Shown in pieces: positions 9,463-17,537 of a DNA stretch of 64,000 bases. The translations under genes were made by a program, and so were the position numbers. The stretch comes from Bradyrhizobium sp. 149 (GTDB taxonomy: Bacteria > Pseudomonadota > Alphaproteobacteria > Rhizobiales > Xanthobacteraceae). The notes under the pieces were generated by a model. That model was given only the letters and a program-made list of their open reading frames with translations. It ran no database searches and was not told where the DNA came from. The DNA lies in assembly GCF_023073915.1 (NCBI RefSeq), contig NZ_JADPKK010000023.1, positions 806,001 through 870,000 on the forward strand, written 5' to 3'. The first letter of the stretch is position 1. Every line of letters starts with the position of its first letter.

Positions 9463-10211
9463 TGGCAGCGGCCGGACAGCCGAAGCTGATCGTTGAGGCC
9501 GACGCCGAGGCTCTCGCGCAGGCCGCGGCCGAACGGCTGATGGCGCGGATCGCGGACAATCCCGGGCGCATCGCGATCTGCCTCACCGGCGGCTCGAGCC
9601 CAAAGAGGCTCTACCAACTGCTTGGCAGCGACGTCTGGTGCGAAAAAATCCCGTGGCAGCGCGTGCACTGGTTCATCGGCGACGAGCGCTTCGTGCCCGA
9701 AAGCGATCCCCTCAACAACATGGCGGTCGCGCGCGCGACCTTTCTCGATCGCAACGCGCCCTCCAGCCATATTCACCCGATCCCGACCACGGTCGACAAC
9801 CCCGATCGGAGCGCGGAGGCCTATGCGCGCGAGCTGCAGTCTTTCTACGGCGCGGCAAGCTTGGATCCGGCACGGCCCCTGTTCGACCTGGTTTTGATGG
9901 GCGCGGGCCCGGACGGCCACACGGCTTCGCTCTACCCGGGCTACCCCGAGATCGAGGAGACCGGACGCTGGGTGGTCGGCGTCCCCAAGGCCAATGTTGC
10001 CCCCTTCGTGCCGCGGGTGTCGCTCACCCTGCCCGCTTTAGCATCCAGCCGCGAAATGCTGTTCGAGATTGCCGGGCACGACAAGCAGCCGATCTTGACG
10101 CGCCTGCTCAATGGCGAGACTCTGCCGGCTGTACGCGCGCGCTCGAATGGTGAGACCGTCTGGCTGGTCGACCAGGCCGCGCTACCGGAGGGAATTCGTG
10201 GCGGGCGTTGA
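9462..10211 (+). CDS. pgl: 6-phosphogluconolactonase
   Basis: A protein of about 249 residues of the NagB/DevB-type lactonase family. It has CLTGGSSPKRLYQLL near residue 35, HWFIGDERFVP, and LMGAGPDGHTASLYPG with the HTAS segment typical of Pgl. It hydrolyses 6-phosphogluconolactone to 6-phosphogluconate, the step after Zwf. Two adjacent in-frame starts exist, GTG at 9459 and ATG at 9462; both overlap the zwf stop, implying translational coupling. The 3' end overlaps the gluconokinase start by 14 bases. Confidence 0.94.
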   Translation: MAAAGQPKLIVEADAEALAQAAAERLMARIADNPGRIAICLTGGSSPKRLYQLLGSDVWCEKIPWQRVHWFIGDERFVPESDPLNNMAVARATFLDRNAPSSHIHPIPTTVDNPDRSAEAYARELQSFYGAASLDPARPLFDLVLMGAGPDGHTASLYPGYPEIEETGRWVVGVPKANVAPFVPRVSLTLPALASSREMLFEIAGHDKQPILTRLLNGETLPAVRARSNGETVWLVDQAALPEGIRGGR

Positions 10212-10728
10212 AGCACCTTGTGCATTGATCGTGATGGGCGTGTCGGGTTCGGGCAAGAGCACGGTTGCAAAAGCGCTCGGCGAGCGCCTCGGCTGGCGTT
10301 TCGAGGACGGTGACAGCTTTCACCCCGCCAGCAATGTCGAGAAGATGCGGGCCGGCCATCCCCTCACCGACGAGGACCGCTGGCCCTGGCTCAACGCTAT
10401 TGCCGACGAGATCGCGCGGGTCTGTGACAAGGGCGAGCATGTCATCATCGCCTGTTCGGCGCTGAAGCACATCTATCGTGACGTGCTCCTGCGCGGACGC
10501 GACGACGTCCGCTTCGTCTTCCTGAGGGGCACGAAGGAGCTGATCGCCGCTCGCCTCGCGCAACGCAAGGGGCACTTCATGCCGCCGGGCCTGCTGACGA
10601 GCCAGTTCACGACGCTGGAGCCGCCCGAGGCGGGCGAGCACGTGATCACCGTCTCGATCGACGAATCCGTCGAAGCGATCGTGGACGGCGTGGTGCGGCA
10701 GTTGAAACTGGGCGGCGCGAAACGCTGA
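10198..10728 (+). CDS. gntK: Gluconokinase
   Basis: A 176-residue P-loop kinase of the GntK family. The Walker A motif VMGVSGSGKST is close to the N-terminus, followed by FEDGDSFHP, HPLTDEDRWPWL and CSALKHIYRD, all typical. It phosphorylates gluconate to 6-phosphogluconate, joining the product of Pgl. The frame is open back to 10111, but the GTG at 10198 has a strong GGAGGG ribosome site five bases upstream and gives the normal family N-terminus. The gene therefore overlaps pgl by 14 bases. Confidence 0.94.
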   Translation: MAGVEAPCALIVMGVSGSGKSTVAKALGERLGWRFEDGDSFHPASNVEKMRAGHPLTDEDRWPWLNAIADEIARVCDKGEHVIIACSALKHIYRDVLLRGRDDVRFVFLRGTKELIAARLAQRKGHFMPPGLLTSQFTTLEPPEAGEHVITVSIDESVEAIVDGVVRQLKLGGAKR

Positions 10729-10750
10729 AGCGAAAACCTAAGGTCCTGCC

Positions 10751-11563
10751 ATGACGAAAATCTCACTCGTGGTGTCCGACGTCGACGGCACGCTGCTGAC
10801 CAAGGACAAGACGCTGACCGAGCGGGCGAGATCCGCGGTGCAGCGGCTGCACCAGGCCGGCATCGGTTTCACGATCACGTCGAGCCGCCCCGCGATCGGC
10901 ATGCGCTTCCTGATCGAGCCGCTGGCGCTCTGGCTGCCGGTCGGCCCGTTCAACGGCTCCTCGATCGTCGATCCCGAGATGAACCCGGTCGAGCAGCATC
11001 TCATCCCGGCCGGCGCGGCCGAGCGAAGCTTGCAAATTCTGCGGGACTTCGGCGCCGACATCTGGCTGTTCACCACCGACAAATGGCTGATCAATAACCC
11101 GAGCGGAAAATACGTCGCGCATGAGCAGCACACCATCCGCTCCGATCCGACCATCGTGACGGACTTTTCGCCCCACCTTGCGAGCGCCTGCAAGATCGTC
11201 GGCGCCAGCGCCGACGCGGCGGGCCTCGAAGCTTGCGAGAAGGTGATGCAGGGGGCGCTCGGCAGCGAGGCGACCGCCGTGCGCTCGCAGACCTATTATC
11301 TCGACATCACCCCGCCCGGCTTCGACAAGGGCACATTCGTGCAGGCGATGGCCAAGCGCCTCGGCATTTCGACCGACGCAGTCGCCACCATCGGGGACAT
11401 GCAGAACGACCTCGCGATGTTCCGCGTCAGCGGCGTCTCGATCGCCATGGGCAATGCCGCCGACAACGTCAAGGACCAGGCCACCCACGTCACCGTCTCC
11501 AATGAGCAGGACGGTTTTGCGGAGGCGATCGAGATGATATTGAAGCGGAATGAGGTCGCTTAG
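10751..11563 (+). CDS. Cof-type HAD family phosphatase
   Basis: A 270-residue HAD phosphatase of the Cof/YbiV type. Motif I VSDVDGTLLTKDK is at the N-terminus, the motif II region is FTITSSRPA, and motif IV IGDMQNDLAMFRVSG is followed by GVSIAMGNAADNVKDQA. It probably dephosphorylates a sugar phosphate; the substrate cannot be told from sequence. It is the last gene of the tal-pgi operon, 22 bases after gntK, and its stop nearly touches the convergent GH15 gene with no visible terminator between. Confidence 0.88.
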   Translation: MTKISLVVSDVDGTLLTKDKTLTERARSAVQRLHQAGIGFTITSSRPAIGMRFLIEPLALWLPVGPFNGSSIVDPEMNPVEQHLIPAGAAERSLQILRDFGADIWLFTTDKWLINNPSGKYVAHEQHTIRSDPTIVTDFSPHLASACKIVGASADAAGLEACEKVMQGALGSEATAVRSQTYYLDITPPGFDKGTFVQAMAKRLGISTDAVATIGDMQNDLAMFRVSGVSIAMGNAADNVKDQATHVTVSNEQDGFAEAIEMILKRNEVA

Positions 11564-11564
11564 G

Positions 11565-13370
11565 TCACTGCTTTGACCGCTGCACCGCCGGCTTCTCGCT
11601 CCCCTGCCTCGCCGCCGACAGATTGTGCGCGGTGTTGATGAGCGCGATATGGGTAAGGGCCTGCGGAAAATTTCCGGTCTGGCGCCGGGCACCTGAATCA
11701 TATTCCTCGGCCAATAGCCCGACGTCGTTCGCGATGCCGACCACGCGATCGAGCAATGCCTGCGCCTTGTCCAGATCACCCGACAGCACATGGGCATCGG
11801 CCAGCCACAGGCTACAGGCGAGGAAGGCGCCTTCGAGCGGCGGCTGCCCCGCGGGCATCTCGCGCGGATCGTGCCGCAGCACGAAACCGTCGCGCATCAA
11901 ATGTCGTTCGACGGCCGCGATCGTGCCGCGGATGCGCGGGTCGTCGGCCGGCAGGAAGCCGACGGCCGGCAGCAGCAGCACACTGGCGTCGAGCAGTTTC
12001 GATCCGTAGGATTCCACGAAGGCGTTTTCCCCGGCATCGAAACCGTTGTTGCAGACGTCGCGATGAATGGCTTCGCGCAAGGCGCGCCAATGCAGGAGCG
12101 GCGCCTTGAAGCCAAATGTCTCGGCGCTCTTGATGCCGCGGTCGAAGGCGACCCACGTCATGACCTTGGAGAAGACGTAGTGCCTGGGCTGCCCGCGCCG
12201 CTCCCAGATGCCGTGATCGGGCTGGTCCCAGACCTCGGCGAGATGGTTGAGCACGGCGCATTCCAGCGCCCAGGTCGCCTCGTCGTCGAGCTTCAGCTTG
12301 GCCATTCGCGACTGGTGAAAAGCGTCGATCAGCTCGCCATAGACGTCGAGCTGGAGCTGCGCATGCGCGGCGTTGCCGACGCGCACCGGCTGCGCACCCT
12401 CGTAGCCGTCGAGCCAGCCGGCCTCCCATTCCAGCAATCGCCGCTGGCCCCAGATGCCGTACATGATCTGCATGTTCGCCGGCGAGCCGGCGGCCGCGCG
12501 CAACAGCCAATTGTGCCAGGCCAGGGCTTCCTCGGTATAGCCGGAGTTCATCAGCGCCAGCAGCGTGAAAGTGGCATCGCGCAGCCAGCAGAAGCGGTAA
12601 TCCCAGTTCCTGGAGCCGCCGAGCTTCTCCGGCAATGAGGTGGTGGGCGCGGCGACGATGCCGCCGGTCGGGGCAAAGGTCAGCGCCTTCAGCGTGATCA
12701 GCGAACGCACGATCAGATCGTGATAGTCACCGTCGCGGGTGCAGTGGCTGCACCAGTCCTGCCAGAATTTTTCGGTCTCCTGGAGCGCCACCTCCGGATC
12801 GATCGGCGCGGGCAGATCGAGATGCGAGGGGCCATAGGTCAGCACAAACGGCACGGTCTCGCCGGCGGCCACCTCGAAGTCCGACACCGTGGTGAGATCC
12901 TCGCCGCGGGTCTCGACCGGCGTGCGCAGCACCGTCATGTCCTGGCCGCAGATCGCGAGCAGCGAATGGTCGATCCGCCGCACCCAGGGAATGTCGGCGC
13001 CGAAGCCGAAGCGGATCACGAGCTCCATCCGCATCTTCACCGTGCCGCTGACGCCGCGGACCAGCCGCACGATGTCGGAGGCCTTGCCGCGCGGCGGCAT
13101 GAAGTCGATCAGCACGACGGTGCCGCTCTTCGTCTCGAATCGCGTTTCGAGGATGAGGGTGTCACGGAGATAGCGGCGCGACGTCGCGATGACGTCCCCG
13201 GCCGGCGCGATCAGCCAGCGGCCGTTCTTGGGCGTGCCGAGGATCGCGGCAAAGCAGGCGTCTGAATCGAAAGCCGGCCAGCACAGCCAGTCGATCGAGC
13301 CGTTGCGCCCAACCAGCGCGGCGGTCTCGCAATCGCCGATCAGCGCATAGTCCTCGATCCTTTGAGACAA
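11565..13370 (-). CDS. Glycoside hydrolase family 15 protein (glucoamylase/trehalase-like)
   Basis: A 601-residue cytoplasmic GH15 protein. The N-terminus is IEDYALIGDCETAALVGRNG, the catalytic core has SRNWDYRFCWLRDATF, and the C-terminal catalytic glutamate regions appear as PPLEGAFLACSLWL and LLAEEYDSGARRQTGNFPQA. Bacterial relatives act on trehalose or on alpha-glucans (known of the family); the trehalose block next door makes trehalase or glucoamylase activity plausible (inference). The only start near the conserved N-terminus is a TTG at 13370, with no in-frame ATG between it and the upstream stop, so translation may be weak. It follows malQ on the same strand with a gap of 42 bases. 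Confidence 0.88.
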   Translation of the reverse strand: MSQRIEDYALIGDCETAALVGRNGSIDWLCWPAFDSDACFAAILGTPKNGRWLIAPAGDVIATSRRYLRDTLILETRFETKSGTVVLIDFMPPRGKASDIVRLVRGVSGTVKMRMELVIRFGFGADIPWVRRIDHSLLAICGQDMTVLRTPVETRGEDLTTVSDFEVAAGETVPFVLTYGPSHLDLPAPIDPEVALQETEKFWQDWCSHCTRDGDYHDLIVRSLITLKALTFAPTGGIVAAPTTSLPEKLGGSRNWDYRFCWLRDATFTLLALMNSGYTEEALAWHNWLLRAAAGSPANMQIMYGIWGQRRLLEWEAGWLDGYEGAQPVRVGNAAHAQLQLDVYGELIDAFHQSRMAKLKLDDEATWALECAVLNHLAEVWDQPDHGIWERRGQPRHYVFSKVMTWVAFDRGIKSAETFGFKAPLLHWRALREAIHRDVCNNGFDAGENAFVESYGSKLLDASVLLLPAVGFLPADDPRIRGTIAAVERHLMRDGFVLRHDPREMPAGQPPLEGAFLACSLWLADAHVLSGDLDKAQALLDRVVGIANDVGLLAEEYDSGARRQTGNFPQALTHIALINTAHNLSAARQGSEKPAVQRSKQ

Positions 13371-13412
13371 TGTCGTGCAAGCCTCGAAAACGGCATCCTG
13401 AAGACCCGCCGA

Positions 13413-15374
13413 TCAACGCCCGCCGGGCAACGAGCGTTCCCGCGTCGCGGCCTTCAAAGCCGCGAGATCGACCTTCGAGGCGATCTTGTCGAGCGTAACA
13501 GGAAGGCGCTGGCGCCAGTTCGGATGCTCGTCGATCGTGCCGGGAATGTTGGGCTGGTCGATCACGCCGAGCAGATCCTCCAGCGACACCGCAAGCAGCC
13601 GCGACGGCGTTCGCGACAGGAAGGCGAGCACCGAATAGAGGTCGTGTGCGCGAATGCCGTTCTGGCGCAGGATCTCGTCGAGCATGCCGAGCGCATCCCA
13701 GCGGGCTTGGTCGTTCTCGCCGGGATCTAGCCCGAGCGAGCGCTTCATCTTGAGATCGCTGAATGAGCGCCAGCCGGCATAGGTCGACAAATCATGCGTG
13801 TTCAGCGTCACCAGCGCGTTGGGCCGGTAGTGATCGACGGGCCGGAAGTGGCCGGAATCGTCGCGCTCGAACATCATGACGAGGTAGGACCAGATGCCAA
13901 AATCCTGCATGGTTTCGCGAAAACCTTCCGGCACCGTGCCGAGGTCCTCACCGATCACGATGCACTTATGCGCCGCGCTCTCGCGCGCCACGGTCGCCAG
14001 CAGCGCCTCGAACGGCATCTGCACATAGGCGCCGTTATCAGGCTTGAAGCCGCGCGGCACCAGATAAAGCCGCTTCAAGCCCAGCACGTGATCGAGACGG
14101 ATGGCGCCCGAATGGCGCATCGAAGCCGCGAGCATGTCGGCGAACGGCACGAAGGATTGCGCCTCCAGGCCGCCGGCGTTGAAGCCGGCAAGGCCCCAGT
14201 CCTGGCCGATGGTGTTGAGCACGTCCGGGGGCGCGCCGACGGCGAGATGGCGGGAAATCGCCGTCTGCTCGTTCCAGGCATCGAAGCCGTTGGACTGCAC
14301 GCCGACGGCAACGTCAAGATAGAGGCCGACGCGCATGCCGAGCTGGCCGGCCAACTCCTTGGCGGCATGCAACTGGCTATCGGCGGTCCATTGCACGAAT
14401 TCGACGAACTCGACGTCGTGCTTGTCGGGCCCGTTGCGCAGTTCGGCGCATTTCGCTTCATCCGGCTGCCGCCATTCCACCGGCCATTCCCACCACGGTG
14501 CCGCGAAACGATGCCGGAGCACCTCAAAGCAGGCAAAACGGGACAACAGCGGCGCGCGAGCCGCGCGGAAGGCGTCGAACTGGTTGCGGCGGACACCGCT
14601 CGCGCTTTTCACGAAGCTGTCGAAGGCGGCACGCAAGGCCAACCATTTCAAGGCCGCCATGTCCGCATAGGGCACACGATCGCCTTCACGGAGCCGCGCC
14701 GCGGTCGCGGCCGCGTCGGGGACGAGGTCTGCGGAAAATTCCGGGATCGCCTCGACGTCGATATAGAGCGGATTGAGAAACAGCCGGCTGTTCGGCGAAT
14801 ACGGGCTGCAATCGGCCGGATGGTCGTCGAACAACACGTGCAGGGGATTGAGCCCGACGCCGTCAGCTCCGAGCTGCTTGGCGAGCCGGACGAGATCGGC
14901 AAGGTCGGTAAAGTCGCCGATACCCCAATTGCGGTTCGAGCGGACGCTATAGAGCTGCACGGCAAGCAGCCAGCCGCGGTCGAAATCGCCGCCAAAGGCC
15001 CGTTCCGGTGCCACGATCATCGGCACCTCTTCCGTCACGCCTTCGGCATCGGTCAGCGTCAGGCGGTGATAGCCGAGCGGCAGTCCGGCGGGCCAGGCAA
15101 TCACGGGCTCGCGCGTCTCGCCTTGTGCGATCACATTGCCGTTGCCGGTCACCTTCCATTTGAGCGGCGCCGCACCGAGCGTCACCAATTCGGTGCGCGG
15201 ATGTCCCAAGGCGCGTACCACCACGGGCCCGCTGACGAAGCGGTAAACCCGCTTCTCCGGCAGGGCCTCGAGGATGGACTTGAGAGCCACGGGATCGGTG
15301 ACCCGCAGCTTTCCGAGGGCATCGACGAATTCGGATTGAACGCCCTTGATCCGGGCTTGAGCTAAAAGATCCAT
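13413..15374 (-). CDS. malQ: 4-alpha-glucanotransferase (amylomaltase)
   Basis: A 653-residue GH77 enzyme. An N-terminal extension of about 130 residues precedes the GH77 core, which has LAVQLYSVRSNRNWGIGDFTDL, the nucleophile region IRLDHVLGLKRLYLVP, the acid/base region VIGEDLGTVPEGFRE, and LNTHDLSTYAGW. It transfers alpha-1,4-glucan segments between maltodextrins. It is divergent from the GlgE-like gene over a 204-base promoter region and is followed by the GH15 gene. All catalytic motifs are intact. Confidence 0.93.
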   Translation of the reverse strand: MDLLAQARIKGVQSEFVDALGKLRVTDPVALKSILEALPEKRVYRFVSGPVVVRALGHPRTELVTLGAAPLKWKVTGNGNVIAQGETREPVIAWPAGLPLGYHRLTLTDAEGVTEEVPMIVAPERAFGGDFDRGWLLAVQLYSVRSNRNWGIGDFTDLADLVRLAKQLGADGVGLNPLHVLFDDHPADCSPYSPNSRLFLNPLYIDVEAIPEFSADLVPDAAATAARLREGDRVPYADMAALKWLALRAAFDSFVKSASGVRRNQFDAFRAARAPLLSRFACFEVLRHRFAAPWWEWPVEWRQPDEAKCAELRNGPDKHDVEFVEFVQWTADSQLHAAKELAGQLGMRVGLYLDVAVGVQSNGFDAWNEQTAISRHLAVGAPPDVLNTIGQDWGLAGFNAGGLEAQSFVPFADMLAASMRHSGAIRLDHVLGLKRLYLVPRGFKPDNGAYVQMPFEALLATVARESAAHKCIVIGEDLGTVPEGFRETMQDFGIWSYLVMMFERDDSGHFRPVDHYRPNALVTLNTHDLSTYAGWRSFSDLKMKRSLGLDPGENDQARWDALGMLDEILRQNGIRAHDLYSVLAFLSRTPSRLLAVSLEDLLGVIDQPNIPGTIDEHPNWRQRLPVTLDKIASKVDLAALKAATRERSLPGGR

Positions 15375-15452
15375 TCGGCACGCAGCTTGCAGGCCATTCT
15401 TTGGCCGGGGGCATCGATTTTAACGAGGTCGCGGAAGAGGTTAGTCAGGGTT

Positions 15453-15478
15453 AACTCGCAAACTGCGCCTGCCGTTCC
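15453..15478 (-). promoter_or_regulatory. Weak EcfG-like promoter candidate for malQ
   Basis: On the minus strand GGAAC (15478-15474), 17 bases, AGTT (15456-15453). The -35 is perfect and the -10 differs from CGTT at one base. It sits about 80 bases upstream of malQ. No matching -10 was found for the plus-strand GGAAC at 15483, so the same signal is not claimed for the GlgE-like gene. Confidence 0.25.
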
Positions 15479-15578
15479 CAACGGAACCAATGACACACAA
15501 GCGGCTTTCTATATAGGTATCAAGCGTAGGTTCCCGCCAAGGGAAACGGGGTCCTGCTTTCTTGTCAATGGCATCACC

Positions 15579-17525
15579 GTGAACAAGACAATTCAAACTG
15601 TCGAGAGTGCCGCAGCCGGCAGCGCTTTCCTCATCGAAGACGTCTATCCCCTGATCGACGGCGGCCGCTTCCCCGTGAAGCGGATCGCGCGCGAACGGGT
15701 CGAGGTCTGGGCCGACATCTACCGCGACGGCGAAGCCGTGATCGGCGCAGCGCTGATCTGGCGACGAGAGCAGGACCGCGAATGGCGGAGCGAGCCGATG
15801 ATCCCCCACGGCAATGACCGCTGGTCCGGCGCGTTCACACCCGTCGAGCCCGGCAAATATGTCTATGCGATCGAAGCCTGGACCGACGAGTTCGCGACGT
15901 GGTCGCACGCGGTCGCTCGCAAGCGGCGCTCCGGTGCCGATGTCACGCTCGATGCGATCGAGGGCGCCGGTCTTCTGACCAAGGCGCACGGCGCGCAGCT
16001 GGACGCCGCCGCTGTCATCGCCAGGCAATGCGAGGACTATCTTCAGACCGGCGAGGTTGCCCCGCTGCTGGCAACCGAGCTCGGCGAAGCCATGGCCGAG
16101 AGCCAGTCGCGGCCCGACCTTACCCGCTCGGCGCCCTTCCCGCTCATCGTCGACCGCAACAAGGCGCGCTTTGGCGCCTGGTATCAGATGATGCCGCGCA
16201 GCCAGAGCGTGGTGCCAGGACAGCACGGCACGCTCCGCGACTGCATCGCGCGCGTGCCCGACATCGCGGCGATGGGCTTCGACGTGCTCTACTTCACGCC
16301 GATCCACCCCATCGGCCGCACCCGGCGCAAGGGCCGCAACAACGCGCCGGTAGCAGCCGAAGGCGATCCCGGCTCGCCTTACGCGATCGGCACCGCCGAG
16401 GGCGGCCACGATGCGCTGCATCCCGACCTCGGCACGATCGAGGATTTTCGCGCGCTGGTCGCGACCTGCCTGGAATACGGCCTCGAGCTCGCGCTCGACT
16501 TCGCTGTGCAATGTTCACCGGATCATCCGTGGCTGACACAGCATCCGGAATGGTTCAAATGGCGCCCGGACCGCTCGGTACGGACGGCTGACGGGCCCTA
16601 TTCCGATATTGTCATCCCCGATTTCACGTCCGTCGACCGGGCTGGACTGTGGAACGCGTTTCGCGACGCCTTGCTGTTCTGGATAGACCACGGCGTCACC
16701 ATATTCGCCATCGACAATCACGACACCGCGCCGCTTGCCTTCTGGGAGTGGCTGATCCGTGACATCCGCCGCCGGCATCCCGAGGTGATCCTGTTCTCCA
16801 AGACGTTTGCGCGGCCGAAGCTGATGAAGGGCCTCGCCAAGCTCGGCTTTTCACAATCCTTCAGCTATTTCCCCTGGCGCACGGCGAGGTGGGAGCTGGA
16901 GCAATATCTCGGCGAGCTGACGCGCTATCCCGAACGTGACTTCTATCGGCCCAACCTGTTCGTGAGCACGCCCGACCTGCTGCCCTATCATCTCCAGGGC
17001 GGCGAGACCTGGGCGTTCAAATCGCGCGTCGCGCTGGCCGCGAGCTTGTCCGGCAATTACGGCATCTACAGCGGGTTCGAGTTGCTGGAGCACGACGCAA
17101 TCCCCGGACGCGAGGAGTATCTCAATTCCGAGAAGTATCAGATCAAGCAGCGCGACTGGGACAAGCCCGGTCATATCAAGACCTATATCGCGCAGCTCAA
17201 TCGCATCCGCAACGAGAATGCTGCGCTTCAGCAGACGGCGAACCTGCGCTTCCTCGGCATCGAAGACGGCGAGACGATCGCCTTCGTGAAGGAGGCGGCC
17301 GACCCGGCCAACACCGTTGTAGTCGTGATTGCGCTGTCGCGCCACGTGCGCGAATTCTGGCTGCCGCTCGGCGACATCACGGTTGACGCCGGCGGGCAGC
17401 GACACCACGTGTCGGCACTCGAAAACCTCCTCACCGGCGAACAGTCCCGCATCGAATGGGGCGGGATCAGGTTGCGTATCGATCCCGATCGCGATCCGGC
17501 GCTGCTGTTCCGCTGCCTGGCGTAA
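15579..17525 (+). CDS. glgE: GlgE-like maltosyltransferase with altered active site
   Basis: A protein of about 648 residues (712 if the ATG at 15387 is used). The N-terminal GlgE domain starts FLIEDVYPLIDGGRFPVKR; the GH13 core follows with AAMGFDVLYFTPIHPIG and CSPDHPWLTQHPEWFKW. Family GlgE transfers maltose from maltose-1-phosphate to alpha-1,4-glucan. Here the usual F-R-V-D-N-P-H-T-K-P reads FAIDNHDTAP, so the conserved Arg is Ala377 while nucleophile Asp379 stays. The usual LAEAFTRP reads LFSKTFARP, so the acid/base Glu is Lys408, exactly 29 residues after the nucleophile as in GlgE. The third acidic residue is kept in STPDLL (Asp466). The frame is otherwise intact, so this is not an obvious pseudogene, but canonical activity is doubtful. 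The GTG at 15579 fits the family N-terminus yet has a poor ribosome site. Confidence 0.85.
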   Translation: MNKTIQTVESAAAGSAFLIEDVYPLIDGGRFPVKRIARERVEVWADIYRDGEAVIGAALIWRREQDREWRSEPMIPHGNDRWSGAFTPVEPGKYVYAIEAWTDEFATWSHAVARKRRSGADVTLDAIEGAGLLTKAHGAQLDAAAVIARQCEDYLQTGEVAPLLATELGEAMAESQSRPDLTRSAPFPLIVDRNKARFGAWYQMMPRSQSVVPGQHGTLRDCIARVPDIAAMGFDVLYFTPIHPIGRTRRKGRNNAPVAAEGDPGSPYAIGTAEGGHDALHPDLGTIEDFRALVATCLEYGLELALDFAVQCSPDHPWLTQHPEWFKWRPDRSVRTADGPYSDIVIPDFTSVDRAGLWNAFRDALLFWIDHGVTIFAIDNHDTAPLAFWEWLIRDIRRRHPEVILFSKTFARPKLMKGLAKLGFSQSFSYFPWRTARWELEQYLGELTRYPERDFYRPNLFVSTPDLLPYHLQGGETWAFKSRVALAASLSGNYGIYSGFELLEHDAIPGREEYLNSEKYQIKQRDWDKPGHIKTYIAQLNRIRNENAALQQTANLRFLGIEDGETIAFVKEAADPANTVVVVIALSRHVREFWLPLGDITVDAGGQRHHVSALENLLTGEQSRIEWGGIRLRIDPDRDPALLFRCLA

Positions 17526-17537
17526 AGGCTTGACGCC

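Noticed and set aside
15483..15507. GGAAC upstream of the GlgE-like gene as an EcfG promoter
   Set aside because: The sequences at the N16 and N17 distances are GCTT and CTTT, not CGTT-like.
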